This document shows, one piece after another, positions 37,311 to 50,230 of a stretch of 64,000 nt of DNA. Both the position numbers and the translations under genes were made by a program. The stretch lies in NCBI GenBank assembly GCA_003993805.1, contig RSEF01000021.1, positions 4,938,550-5,002,549 of the forward strand, read 5' to 3'. Under the pieces are notes generated by a model. It was not told where the DNA came from and made no database searches. It was given only the letters and a program-made list of their open reading frames with translations. Numbering within the stretch: position 1 is the stretch's first letter; the number at the start of each line of letters is the position of its first letter. This DNA comes from Himantopus leucocephalus. Taxonomy: Eukaryota; Chordata; Aves; Charadriiformes; Recurvirostridae.

Positions 37311-38159
37311 ATGATAAGCATCCATAGCTCTTATTAAAAAAGACCATTAATTACGACAGTATCCAAAGTCTCATAGTTCTGCCTCCCCTCCTGCTTTCAC
37401 ATTTTATTAATCCCAAACCTGCATCTCTCCCTTACTTTAATAGCCAAAGCTAATGCAAGCTGTATCTTCAAACCCAGTATAACCTATAATTCCCAGTTCT
37501 TCCAGAAGCTACACTGTACCGCCAACAAAACCTTCACACGTATGCCTAAAAAGGTTAAATGAGAACCATAGATAGGAGTTTCTGATGTCGAGCAATGCGT
37601 CGACCCACCTTCCCTAATCCCTTTACCATAGGAAGGAAGTAGAAGCCTCTTTAATTTTCCTCTGTGGGATCCACAGTACTTCTAACATTCTCAGCACTCC
37701 AACCAAGAAGAGTAGTGTACGTGCTTGCTCTGTGGACTATTGCATGTACATATAAAAATTTACACAGCTCGGTTTTTAACTGATCTCACAACAGGTCCAT
37801 AAAGCATGAACACTGAACCTTCCAACCAAATACTTTACATGCACGCCCTTCCTACAGACCTGCAAACCCCTCATAAAAGGCTCTCTTTTACTCTCTGTGG
37901 TGACTATGCACTTTTTTAAGAAAAAAAAAGTACCAAAATATCTGCTATCCACAGGGTGACAAAACAATACTTTTATTATATTGGATATGTATGGTTCTAA
38001 ATCAGATGGACTTTCTGAGTAATCTGATTATCTTTTCTATGAAATCAAAATAGCAAGGGAGAGAGGTTTTACCCTAATCCTAGCGCCATCTCTGGGAATG
38101 GTTTATCGTGCAGAATTACTTAACAATGGGAATGAGGGGAGGGTTTTCCTGTTTTCCGC

Positions 38160-38990
38160 TGCCATCTCCTCCATTAGCAGCAATCGGGGCTCCCAGCGAG
38201 GCAGCACCGCCGGGGCCGTGGCGGGGAGGGGGGGGAGCCTCGGCACCACAGTCACCCGCGGCAGCATCCCGGAGCCGGTCCGCCCCAGTCTGGCGGGATC
38301 GGGCGGGGGGGGGGGGGGNGGGGGGGGGGGGGGGGGGGGGACGACGGGGGAACCGGTAGGAGAACAAAAGCGGAGCGGGACCCCGCGCAGGGCCGGGTCG
38401 GGTCGGGCCGGGCTCCCGCAGCGCTGCCTGGGGCCGGCCCGGGCCGGCGCCGCCCGCCCGTCACCCCCCCCCCGCCCCGGGGCGCTGCCGCCGCCGCCGC
38501 GGTCGGAGTCGCCCTGGCAGCGGAGCCGAGACGGCGATGAGCCGCCGACACGCTTCAATTAGCGCGGCGGCCCCGGCCGCTGCCTCCCCCGGGGCACGGC
38601 ACGGCTCGGCACGCCCGCCGCCGCCCCCGCGCTCCCCGGGCGGCCGGGGCCAGGCAGCAGCGCCGCGGCCGGCGCTCGGCGGGGAGGGGGGGGAGGCTTA
38701 AAAGGGCGATAGCGCGGAACCAGAGACGGCGGCAGCCCGCAGGAGCCCCGCGGTCTCGCAGGCACCGAGCAGCGGCTGCCAAAGGGGCGAGGAGGCTTCG
38801 GGGAGGGGGGGTGCAGGGGAACACGGGGCGCTCGGGGAAGCCACACGGCGAGCAAAGCGCCGTACCGGCACCCACGGCGGGAGCCACCGAGCCCACCCGC
38901 GCTGAAGCAGGACTCAAGGCTGGAGAAGCGTGGCAAAGGCACAGGGGAGGGCGAAGCACAGGGAGCGCGCGTGGCCGGCACACGTGTACT
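38160..38990. promoter_or_regulatory. CpG island C, with a single-N gap in a G-run
   Basis: A strongly GC-rich, CG-dense block about 38 kb upstream of SAMD11. It includes G-runs at 38305-38340 interrupted by an N at 38319, GGGTC and GGCCGGG repeats, and a clean transition to ordinary DNA on both sides. Overlapping Pro/Gly/Arg-rich open frames on both strands are composition effects. No domain is recognised. An orphan promoter or distal regulatory element is the likeliest reading. Confidence 0.65.
38319..38319. other. Assembly gap placeholder (single N) in poly-G
   Basis: One N sits between G-runs of 14 and 21 bases inside CpG island C, so island length and content are uncertain here. Confidence 0.9.
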
Positions 38991-39736
38991 GCTACAACAC
39001 ACGTGGGGAACCTCACAAAAGAGCACAAATAAAACATGGAAGTTGCACATGGAAATACAGTCAACACCGGCGTACCGAACACATCCACAGAGAAGGCAGC
39101 GCTGGACCTTCCTCTTCTGTACGTGCAACCACAAAGTACCAACCTACAGGAACTCTCAGGGCAACAACAGAAGGGTGTCACACGCGGTGGCCCCATCTTC
39201 ATGAGTCGAGATGTGCTGCTGGCACACAGTGCAGGGTCTATACAACAATCAAACTGCGCCTGCACAGAACAGTGCACCGTCACCAGCATTTTGCACAGCA
39301 GTATTGGTGCTCTTCTGAATATTTTAGCAATGAACAGCTTCCATCCTGAGATTTTCGCATTTCTGTTTGGACCCTTGGCCACACAGGTACAGGTGTCAGA
39401 CACAGGGAAAGTCTTCTAAATTGTCAAGTGCCACGCTCCAGCTGAGGGGAAAACAGTCTCCAAGTGACACCACAAGCACTGGTGGTGTGGCAAAAGGCTG
39501 AAGTCAAGATCAGAGCCCCATCCCTTCAAGCCACATCCGCCAGAAGATTCTCCACACCTAGCGAGACCTTTCATGCAGACAGACAAGATTTGGCACTAAA
39601 CATATAGTTTCAAGAGTGAATTTCCCCCCAGTTTATCCTACAAAAGGATGCACTACTGAGCTGTAAGTCACATCCATTCATCCCAGCCCTCACTGCCACC
39701 CACCAGAAGCTTTGCAACATCAGATACAATGCAACA

Positions 39737-39856
39737 ACACAAGGCTCAAACTCCTGGTGTCCTCTGCCCATGTCTCTCTTCTTTCAGCATGACGGNGACA
39801 CAAGGCTCAGACTCCTGGTGTCCTCTGCCCATGTCTCTCTTCTTTCAGCGTGACAG
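39737..39856. repeat. 59-bp tandem duplication split by a single N (probable assembly artefact)
   Basis: Copy 1 (39737-39795) and copy 2 (39798-39856) differ at only 3 of 59 positions and are separated by an N at 39796 and one base. Two contig ends covering the same locus, not merged because of a few mismatches, would give this picture. A real recent duplication is the alternative. Confidence 0.85.
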
Positions 39857-40849
39857 ACCACCTTCAAGAGAGATGGTCTCCGCTGTACAAGAGATGAAAC
39901 TGGGGCAAGCATCATATTCTCTTGTTCCCACACACAGAGATGCATTTGTTTCCTGGGAAAGTAAGGACGGTGATGGAAGTTGTTTCCCCTACGCATGTTC
40001 CTTTTTCCCCTCTGTCAGCATTTCCCTTAATCAGGAGATCTGATGCAATCCCGCAAAAGCCAGCCAGTTTAAAAACATTAGGTCTAGGAGTGTGTTTTAA
40101 TCACCACCTTGTCTGACCTGACAGGTTTCAAAGGAGATGTCCTCCTTCTGGCTTCATTTTCAAACAGTTAAAAAATATTTCCGATATAAGAAGAAGGGCT
40201 TTTTGTATTTCAACAAGACAGTTAAAAATCTCACTCATTTATCATCATGCTCCCACTTCAATTTTGCCTTCCTGGAAATCATTTTGGGATGGGAAAGACA
40301 GATTTGTATCTCAAGCCATGACATTTCAGTAAAATGCCATCACTTCACATCACAAAATGATGGTGTTTTGCCCCATATCATCAAGTCATACAGTGAGGAG
40401 AAGAGGTTTTTTTCTCTCTTGAGTTTGCATTGCAGAAAAAATGAAGCATAGTAATCTCTTAAATATCTGACCAGACTAACACCGATTCAACATGGGACAA
40501 AACTTACCACAGTTGTCAAAGTCCCCTTCTACTTGATATTACAAGGATTGGGGAAAGAAGTAGCATGTCACAAGCAACATTCAGCTCTAGCATGAACGGA
40601 TATGACACGTGTTAGAGTGGAGTTGTGTCCACTGAGCTACGGGAAGGCATTTGATCTCATTGCTATGCAATACATAGGAACCAGATGGTGTGGAAGGAGC
40701 TGTTATGCCTGAAATGTTTAACCTCCACTCTAAATATGCATCCTGACTTCAAACTGTTCCAAGTCACTGCTTCAAGAAAGACTTTCTTCAGAATGAAGCT
40801 AATTTTCAAAAATCAGATACTTTTCAAGGATGAAAGTGAGGTATTTGAC

Positions 40850-40925
40850 ATCAGATTTTCAGAGCTGCAGAGCCTTTCCACAGGTTCCTGTTGACTTCTA
40901 CTGGAGTTACAAAGGTGTCTGGAGA
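40850..40925 (+). repeat. Old sauropsid-type repeat fragment
   Basis: GATTTTCAGAGCTGCAGAGCC followed by TTGACTTCTACTGGAGTTAC resembles a widespread sequence of the form GATTTTCAGAGGTGCTGAGCA with CATTGACTTCAATGGGAGTT. Family name not certain. Confidence 0.45.
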
Positions 40926-41374
40926 AGGACTTGCAGGCTATACTTGTTTCCATGCCAACAACCACAAAAAAAAAGGGTTATTTCAGCTACAGAGTAGCTA
41001 ATTTTCAAATGACAAAACTATCTGCCATTTAAATTATGTTTGCATTTCCTAAGCAGCTAAGGGGGGCCTAATCCATATTGTGGACTAAAGACCTGCAATA
41101 TTTTGTTATTAAAATTTCAGCTTTTTTAGAATTAGGGAAACATGAGAAAAGGGCTTTGTGTTTATGCCTGTAGACCTGAGGCAGGTGAACTTTCCAGTAG
41201 CATCTGTGGTAATTTTACCTGAGCGCATTCTAGTGCAAGAACCTGTTGGCCAGGGACATGACGTTAGCCATGCCAAAACAGGTGAATAAAAAATGGCAGT
41301 GAGATAAGTGTGGAGAATTTTAGTCATACTGCTGTGCAGGCAGAAGCCAGGAGGGAGCAAGAGTCCTGACACCA

Positions 41375-41430
41375 CAGATCGCATTCCGGCAAAACTCTCA
41401 TTGACTTCAGTGAAAACTTTGCCTAAGGAG
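41375..41430 (+). repeat. Old sauropsid-type repeat fragment
   Basis: GGCAAAACTCTCATTGACTTCAGTGAAAACTTTGCCTAAGG forms the imperfect palindrome (AAAACTC..TTGACTTCA..GTTTTGCC type) that I recall from dispersed sauropsid repeats. Confidence 0.45.
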
Positions 41431-42338
41431 GGGTGGCAAATGTCACACCTTATAAAGAAACTCACCCGCTCAGTACAAAGGGCCACATTCATCACATCGG
41501 AGCAGATATTCCTCTCTGCACCTGTAGCATGCTGTTAGCGTGTTCCTGGGGCAAGAAGCTGAGGAAGACTGGAAAATAGCACTGCACCAAATGGGTAGGA
41601 TTCCGCTCCTCAGTCCATCCCACAACTTACCTGGAGGTGGCCCTAACACAGCAGCGAAATATTCCCGCAAACTCCAGCCTCTGCCATGTAGAGTGCACTC
41701 ACTGCACGTTGGCCCTGGGAACCCAACCCTCTTCCTTGCCAGCGCTCGCTGCGCTAGCTCAGACACACTGAAAACCAGGTGGCAGCACCTAGGGTAATCT
41801 CTTAATTCAGGTTCGGCCTTCAAAAGTTGGGGTTGTTTTAGCATACCAATATCATATTTGGGAGAGAGAGGAGAGAAGAATTTGATTTTATTCGAAAAGT
41901 TCTACCAGTACATCCCTTAAAAGGATGCAGCTATACCATCATGATAGTGCTTTATCTTAGCATAGCTTAGAGATGCTATATGGCTTCAATTACATTGGTA
42001 TAGTCAGTGGAGTAAAACCCTTAAGTAAACAGGGTTCATTTCTGATCTAAAATGGAAATGAATTGTCTTAAAGGCGTTTTTGTGGCCCCTCAGCAGACAT
42101 GATTTTAACTAACGTGTAAGTCGTAGGTACAAAGAACACAGCACTGCAGAAATCTCTGTTCAAGCCTTTGCCTCGTTTGTTCTTTGTTTCAGGCAAGAAA
42201 ATCCTGAGAAACTGACTAACTTTTTTTTAATTCCAGAAAAATGCTGGGATGTGGCTCCCACTGGGAGGAAAAAATGGCAGAGCTCTGAGCCCTCATGAGC
42301 AATTGCTCACTGAGAAACTCTGCCAGGAATTATAACTT

Positions 42339-42363
42339 GGGGTGGGGTGGGGCGGTGGAGGGG
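42339..42363 (+). repeat. G-tract cluster (G-quadruplex-type motif)
   Basis: Three GGGG tracts separated by single bases, then GG and a final GGGG, within 25 bp. This fits a potential four-stranded motif. No nearby gene is known, so no function is inferred. Confidence 0.6.
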
Positions 42364-42402
42364 AGAATGCGGAGCAGAAGAGGTCCAAGACGATGTGAGA
42401 AA

Positions 42403-42424
42403 ATCTCTTTTTTAAAAAAGAGAT
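42403..42424. repeat. 22-bp perfect palindrome
   Basis: ATCTCTTTTTT is followed directly by its exact reverse complement with no spacer. It is T/A-rich and may be coincidental. Confidence 0.85.
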
Positions 42425-43794
42425 GGGAAGAAAAGAGTTGCTTCCTAGATGAGTTTTGAATGCCAAGTTTCAGCAATTTTCAGGGCCACATTATAAACCT
42501 TTGAAAAACGAGATTTAAGGCTTCTTTATCTATTAGATGGACTACCCTTTGTGCTCATAATTTTTACAGAATTGCAAATGCTTCTCACTCTCTTCTCCTA
42601 GAGTCGGGGGGGAAAAAGCCCTGGAGAAAAAGCTAAGTTCCTTTCAGGGACGAGCTGTTCATTCCTGAGGCAGAAAGCCTGGAGTGCTCTGTGCAGACCC
42701 TAAAATAAAATGACAGTGGTGGCCCCACAAATTTGTTCCTAGGGTTAGCGCTCTAACTGACCCTTCCCCATTCATCATACCAATTCAGTCACTCATCATG
42801 AATGACACAGCACGACACCACATGAATTATCTCTGACCTTCAGGAGGAGTGGCTCCTCCAGATCAGGTTGGGGTCATGAGGAGGGCAGGAGGGAGAAGTT
42901 GGTCTGTTAGACCTGGGGATTAGCAGAATGCTTCAGCCCCCCGAGCAAAAAGGTGACGTGTTTCACGGCATGAACCTGTCCTCATGGCCCAAGTAACAGT
43001 CCTATAATCTCAGCCATCAAGCCCAGGAGTGTTGTGTGAGGCAATGGTGTCTCTAGGATCGTGAGAACCCCATGTGAACTGCTTTGGGCGACTCAACTAT
43101 GGACACGGCAAAAATGTCTGTGCCCCGATGCAGGTTGATTGCACCACAGAAGCCACAACCAGGACAGGTGACTGGGAACTGGGCAATCCTGGCTTCTACT
43201 GCAAATTGGCTTGCCACAATGCCGAGGAGCTAACAGATTGTTGGCATTTCTATTAGAAGCCCAAATTATTGGGTGTTTATCATTTGTCTGAAAGTTATGC
43301 TTTGCTTCTTGTGGATGGATAGAAGATTTGCCCCTAGATGACACCACTGCTCCAAGGAGTTCAGCATTCATCCTGCCTCCTGCAGCGGACAGTGCTTGAT
43401 ACTCTAAAGGAAGGTAAAGTTTTAGGACTCATCCCAGTTTGGGCCCTATCCTGACATTCCTACATTCAAAATTTAGATGCTTTTTCTGTGTATTGAATAA
43501 GCAGATCTCGCCTATACGATATTATTAATATAATCTAAATGTCCTTAGATGCTTTTAGCCTTAGAGAATGGCTTAACACAGTTTAGTTTAAGGCATCTTT
43601 CCCTTACAAAAAACGTATGATGGAATATGCACAGATGCTCCTTATCTCATTCAATGTCCAAAACTTTCAGCTTTATAGAAATATTTAATATTAAGTAAAT
43701 GAACCATACCACTGAGTTCATTAATACCTCAAGTCTAGCAAACACTTGTTGTTTACAAACAGCTCCACCCAGATGAGTCTACAAACCTCAGTCC

Positions 43795-43890
43795 AGCTAA
43801 TCCCTGAGTAAAGTTACCCATAACGCAATACTGTTAGCAGGATCAGGGCCTAAGGATTTCACCCAGCTAAGAATTCCTAACTACTGGTGC
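43795..43890 (+). repeat. Old sauropsid-type repeat fragment
   Basis: GAGTAAAGTTACCCATAACGC, followed by GTTAGCAGGATCAGGGCC, resembles the recalled words GAGTAAAGTTACTCACACGC and GCAGGATCAGGGCC of a dispersed sauropsid repeat. Confidence 0.45.
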
Positions 43891-46800
43891 TAGTGAATAC
43901 AATGGGGCCATTCATGTACGCAAGTGTTGGGTGGACTGAGATTTAGAAATAAAATTGGGAGAGCGATTTTTCTGTAATACCAATTAAAATTAAACAATGA
44001 ATCTAATAAGTTATTGATGCAGAGAAGCAACAAAGACGAAGTGTTGCAGTCCTTTAACATAGTGAACTAATTGCATATTTCATCTGCTCAACATTCATCC
44101 TTGGAAAATCCAAACTCGAAAGTTAATGTTGTCATTTTTATGTCTTTTGTTTGTTTGTTTTGGGAGGGGGGTATCTGCTGTCCACTAAACCACCACCTCT
44201 TGCCAAGTTATTCTTTCATGTTTGTCCAAGACCATGGCATCAATAAGAACTGAAGTGACACTGCTCTCATGTCATTATCTATAGGGAGATTCCCTTGTCA
44301 CCAAGACTAGTTACAAACCCCAGAAAATTCCCTCCAGGAAAATCTAACATGGCAGTTTTTACCCAGTATTCACCCAGAATATTTACTAAAGCAGTGTTTA
44401 AGGAAAGGCACATTATTCTGCATGGGACACTAGGGACGTATACATCTCCTGCTTCCCCCAAATCAAACAAACCACAGAGCTAGCAGGGACGTTCCAAATA
44501 TTTCCATCATTCAGCTGCAGCCTGAGAGGGGGAGAGCACTCCCCAGGATTTTAAATTCCTACTCTACCTTCGTGCAGGCAGAATATGGAAATGAAGGAAC
44601 TGCTCTATCATTTTGGCAGGTGATTCAGCTTTCTTTGCTGCATCCTGGCAATTAGTTTGCATTATTACAACTGTAGGAAGACCTACAGTTGCAAGTCTCT
44701 GCTTATGTGGGGCGGGTAGGGAAGCTAAAGGAGGACTCAACACTGGCAGCTGCTCCCCAAGGCACCGTGCCTGGGGCTAGACTCCATTCTAGTTTGGACT
44801 AGATTCCCACAGCTCCATACAGTGTGCAAAAGGAGTTTCAGAGATGGTGCCTCCTCCCTGCCCCTGCACAGAGGCAGCTGAAAAAAAGTTCTTTGCATCC
44901 ATCTTCTTCCCTGCGCACCTGTACAGGGTTAAGCATATTCTAACCCACTGTCTCATAATGTATTATGCTAGGGCGCGACCTTATAGCTAGGGTACCATCA
45001 CACAGCTGCTCTCCTAGGAGAACGTCTACATACTGATTCCCTAAAGAAGAAGATGGGCTAGAGAGAAGGGGGGGAAAAAAGCAAAACAAAAAGCCTTTAC
45101 AGGAAAGAGATGAGCATGTAGATTCCTCACCAGTAATCCCATTACAGATTATTAAATCTACTACCCCTAAATAAGGTCATTGGCTTTTTTTTTTTTATTT
45201 TCAATTTATCCCTCCTTTGCCTGTTTCCTCTAGGCAGGCACCAGCACCGAGGTTCTTTATACATCATCTGAATCTGTTTTCTTTTCAGCAAAGCAGATTC
45301 TCAAAAGAAAGCAAATTCCCAACTTTCTATTCTGTTGGCTGTAAGCATGAGAGCATGAACTGATCATACAGGAATCAGGAAGAAACCTTGTATTTCTTGT
45401 ACATAGTAATAACATTCAGAATATGACAGGAGAGATTGTGAATTGGAGTTACTACTGCAAACAGGAGACAGGTTTTGTTAGATTAAATCTGCAATCCTTT
45501 AGCGTAGGAGAAGTCTCTGTCCTTTTCCTGATAGTCACATTGCCCATCACCTGGCACCTGTGTGCCAAATGAAATAACACACACTGACTGAGGCATTCCC
45601 AAATGAGTTTGGTCTCCCACTCTCCTTCACTCTGTCTCTTGAGTTTACCACTGTTAGTCTTCCATTTTCTGCACCCTTATATGCAACAGTGGTGCTTACA
45701 CAGATAGAAATCCCCTCTCAATTAAATGGGATTTTGCGTGTCAGTACTTGCTCACAGCATGCTGCTGTTGTGTTATCACCCTCTTTCTTGGGTTCTGTTG
45801 TGGGAGAACGTGGACACCATGCTCTGAAAATAAACCGGTCAGTATGAGCTCTATTCTACTCCTTAACACTCATGCCGCAGCCAAGAGCTATCCACTACAA
45901 TAGCACAAACAGGTAGTTCTGAGAACTGTTAGTTTCAGCTTTACCATCTGCCCCTCTGACAGCCAAACTTCAATTCATGAGGAGATTTAAGAGTTATCCC
46001 ATATGTTGAGGGATATCAGATCAATTTAAGGTGTGATTTTAAGCAACTGAAAAAGGTTTCCCATTTTGAAACAGACTTCAGTTTAATTTATATCAGAGTT
46101 TCAAATGAAACTGAAAAAAGTGGGCACACATTCACTTTCCAAATGGACTTTGTCTAATTCATTTAATCACTGACCCAGTCGCAAAGCCAGAACATGTGCA
46201 CAGCTCAGCTGTTTCAGTGTAAAATCCAGTGGTTTAGCTAAACTAACAGTGAAAACCAGTGCATCTCTGCTGATTGACATAAAATGTCAGCTTATCTGCT
46301 TCCCAAATCAAGATTTCTTCTCCTTCCATAATTATTCTTGTTAGTGGTTACAGACACCCTTTCTCCTACGAAGTCACATAGTGGGAATTAATACAAAAAA
46401 AATTAAAAAAACCAAAAAGTCACATCAGCTAAAAATCCTGCAGTAAGATCTTAGCCTACAGCAAGAACAGCTAACCATTCACAGGCCCATGTGCTCCAGG
46501 AATGCAAAGCTCAACCCTTCATACTCTTTTGGACAGAGGAATGGGAACTTGAACCAGTAACCCCGATAGACGTTGTTTCTCTTTTCCCTTGTTGCTGTCC
46601 TCCCCTCCTTTATACCAATGATTAGCAGTACCTAAAAAGCTCACCTGATCGTCTGTAAGATAGAGAAGAAGACCCCCACTATCCTGGGCATGCTTTTTGC
46701 TCCTTTTAATTGTATGTATTCAAAGGTATTTATAAAAAAAATAGGCAGTGTGCTATAAGCAACATTCTCTCTTCTGCAAGGCTCTTTTCTACGTACCTGG

Positions 46801-49800
46801 CTGAGGATATTCAGCCTGTGAATCCTTCAGTTCAGGGGGACAAAAGAAGTTGGAAAATTATATGGTATCTATCTGATATAGACACTTCATCCACTTTCTG
46901 CTACGCCAAGCTGATTGCTCTTTCCAACATTACAGAGAAAAAGAGAGTACAAGGAGTAGAGAGAAAACAAAGAAAGAAGACTGCCACATTTCCAACTTCA
47001 CTCCAGAAAGGTAATCAGCTAAGCTAAAGTCCTCCTCCTCCAAGGAAATGTGGCAACTGAATTTCATCCGCCTTCTCAAGGTGGATGGTCTTAATTGTTC
47101 ATGACAAAAGAGCAAGTAAGAAAATGTTTTAATCGATTAAGATGAGAAAGGGGATGGTGAGTGACAGCAGGCCAGGCACATTACCTGTCGCTAGTCTCTG
47201 AGAACTCTGCTGTAGCTGGGATCTATTCATTTGTCTGGGATAGACTGTTCCTAAGACCCACAAACTCTCCAATTTGTTGGCTAGTAAGATTACTTCCCAA
47301 CCCTTTTGCAAAAGTTCCATAAAGTTTACAGTTCAAGCCTATTCTTTTATTTGGATACACTTCATCTTATTGTCTTCTAATGCTTCTCCCACACTTCCTT
47401 TCTCAATGCTGTGTTTTCTGCAGGATGAAATCTCCAACACAGATTTACAGAAAATAAAAAAATCCAATGGGTTCTATCTCTCCAGCTATGCTCCTTTTGA
47501 ACAGCAGAAATATGTATCTTGCAGTTACCTAAGATTACGTGTTCAGTATTATAATGTGTTTTTTACCTCAGCTACTATATTATGCTCAAAGAGAAACAAT
47601 AGACACTGTCTTTTTAACATTACAATAGGTATCAAAGGGATGCCCTGAGAAGGTAAGTGACCCAAAGAATGATTTCTCTATTAGAATTTAGTCCACACAG
47701 TGAAAAGATTGAGTAGCTCTGTCCTATGGATATATAAAAAATAGCAGACTTGCTTCCAGGCCCTGCTGAGGTTGCCATGATGCAACTGGTTCTTCCACGC
47801 TTGAAGGTAGTTTTGAAGCTATCTTGTGATGCCACAGCAGCGCTTTTGTGGGACTTCACAATATGAGGTGGCTTACTAAATTTGGAGAGAAAGCAAGCAT
47901 AAAAATGATGACCTTTAAACGCACACCACATGATACCAGGAAGAAGGCTTTGACTTAGAATAGCCACCATGTCTACTCCTGGCTAGACATGAGGAACACA
48001 AAGTATCATGGAAATACCAGCTGCATGATGATATAAGAACCACTTGCTAACAGGTCTATCAAGAGTAATGCCAATCTTGCCTCCTTTCGTACACACCATC
48101 CTCCTCACAAGAAAGAATACAGGTTGAATATTCCCATACCTGGTGCAAAAGAAAGGAGAGTGGAGCTGGGGATCCATAACTGGGGTTAAATGTCAAACTC
48201 ATCAAGGACATCGCAAGGATACGCCATCCCCATCATGCTTATAAAGAAGGAGAGAGGCAATGCAGAAAGAGAGGAAGGGGACAGGGAAGCAAATAAATAA
48301 GGACAATGCACAATTTATGAAGACAAGAAGGTAGTAAGTGCTACTCACCCGGAGTGTAAATTGGTATTGATGTCACAACACAGCCCAGCCAAAAAATAAT
48401 GATGATGATAATTTAGGGCTTGCGCTATATCTCACTCAAGCCACAGTCCTATCCAACAGCAACTCTCACCCTGCCGCTTTCTTCCCCTTCTCTATTCATT
48501 GGTGTCCTCCTAAATCAAATACACTCAATGTTGATTTGATTATATTTCCTTATTTTATTTATCATCCATTGCTCACTCTTCTACTCTCCTCACAAGTTCT
48601 CAGTGGGCATCTCAGTCATTTTCTGGTACCTGGCAGTACTCAGAAGAACCCTGTCTTTAGGCCACAGGAATTAGAATCCTTATACTGGTAAGGATTCATG
48701 CATCCTTCCCAGCCCTCATCTGTCATCCTTTAATCTCGCCTGTTTTATGCTCCAGATCCTGGCTACCCAGTCCTGACTTCTCAGGTTTATAGCCCTGACT
48801 TACTTCCCTCCTGTAACATTTTACTGCTTGGTTATCGGCCCTTAGGGGCCTCATTTACACAAGTGCTGTTTTCGCTATAGTTAAGACTAATTCACTGGGT
48901 TACAGTTTGCTCTTACATCCTACATTCTGTTCAGTTCCCAGTCTCCTCTCTCCTGCAGGGAGGGCAAAAGATTTTCTAACGGACAGGATGGTGGTTTTTT
49001 TTTTTAATTATGGGTATTAATCCCCCTTTTGGGTGTTTCAAAGCCTGAATTAAATTCTCCCCCTCCGTATAGCATGATTCTGCCTGTTTCTCTTTGATGC
49101 ACATGTGCCCTCTGGGCCCTTCATTGGGTCTGTGGGACCTTGAGAAGGAGACTTCATCTGGGATGTGCTCTCCTCATCCAATTTGATGTTCTGGGGGAAT
49201 GGCAGACCGCAGACCCGAGGAAGCCTTGGGAGCCAGATATGTCCCCTATTTGCACCTCCGGTCCAGCTGACAGTATTCTGTTCCCAGAATGTACATGTGT
49301 GTGGGTTTTGTTTGTTTGTTTGTTTTAATTTATTTTCATTTTCTTGTTACGGAAGGAAATACTTTCCTTGTCATTTGTGTTCATTTCTTCTCTGAAGCTT
49401 TACAGGGTTACTCTATGACCATTAGATTTCTACCTTTCTAATACACACACATGTACAGATACAGGTAAGCATACACACAGATAATATATATCAGTGAGAG
49501 TATATGGCTCATTTCAATAAATCTCCCTAAACAAGGCTCATTTTCCAGTGCTGCTTGCTTTCACAGCTCCAACTCCAGCTGGGTCTGCGATTTATTTTGT
49601 TTATGGACCGGTTTTCATATAAAAGCACAGCACAATCAATGCCCTTCTCTACACTGACTAAGCCAAAACCACAGAATAACCTACAGAAAGACAGAGGACA
49701 CAGTCAAAAGCCACCTGGTCAGCCTATGTGTGGCCATCAGGGCTGTATCTAATATGCGTAAAACAGAGAAGACAGCTGGTACTATGGAGAACAGGTAAAT

Positions 49801-50064
49801 GTGATCCATGGAAGCTATACAATGTGACCTGTCTGGGGCTGCATGTCCAACAAAACTTAATTCAACTGCCTAAGCAAATGAAAGAGAAACTCTAAAATTT
49901 GGGTTATGTTAGAACCTCCCACATGCCAGGGTCAAGAGTCTGTTTCAGTAAACTATTTAGCATCAGCCTAATTCCAAATAGCACCACAACAATTTGAATT
50001 ACATGAAAAATGAAACATGAATTTGTAAATAATACTGTCTTTTGCTGTTCTCTGTTACAGGATC

Positions 50065-50230
50065 AAAAGCTTATTGCCAGCATTTATTAGATTTCCCAAC
50101 CTATTGCAAGAGATAAATAGATATTATACGTATTTTTTTTTATAGATAAACTGTGGCACAAAGAAATTAAATGAGTTGCCTGAGGTCATACAATGAACAG
50201 TTTAGGAACTGGATCACTGGACCCATTCTT
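50065..50230 (+). repeat. MIR-like fragment
   Basis: TATTGCCAGCATTTATTAG, then ATAGATAAACTGTGGCACAAAGAAATTAAATGAGTTGCCTGAGGTCATAC and GGAACTGGATC. This preserves the MIR order (GATGAGGAAACTGAGGCACAGAGAGGTTAAGTAACTTGCCCAAGGTCACAC, then GGAACTGGATT). It is the clearest MIR-like copy in the window. Confidence 0.65.

Larger units (their letters stand above)
16345..38150. other. Gene-free 5' flank of SAMD11, segment 2
   Basis: No recognisable exon. The longest open frame outside the GC-rich islands (23719-24249, plus, 176 codons) has no familiar domain and is about what chance allows in 64 kb. The segment holds old interspersed repeats (near 16967, 19000, 22905, 33195, 36640, 37190), an alternating purine-pyrimidine tract at 22106-22137, and a poly-A/N gap at 34669-34696. 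AT-rich, homeodomain-site-like blocks (about 27600-27870, 30780-31060, 32480-32600) could be conserved non-coding elements. Confidence 0.6.

Noticed and set aside
38098..39403. Open frames of 150-280 codons over CpG island C
   Set aside because: Same composition effect. The 282-codon minus frame includes Cys/Arg-rich stretches but no motif I can name, and no codon-bias contrast with the opposite frames.
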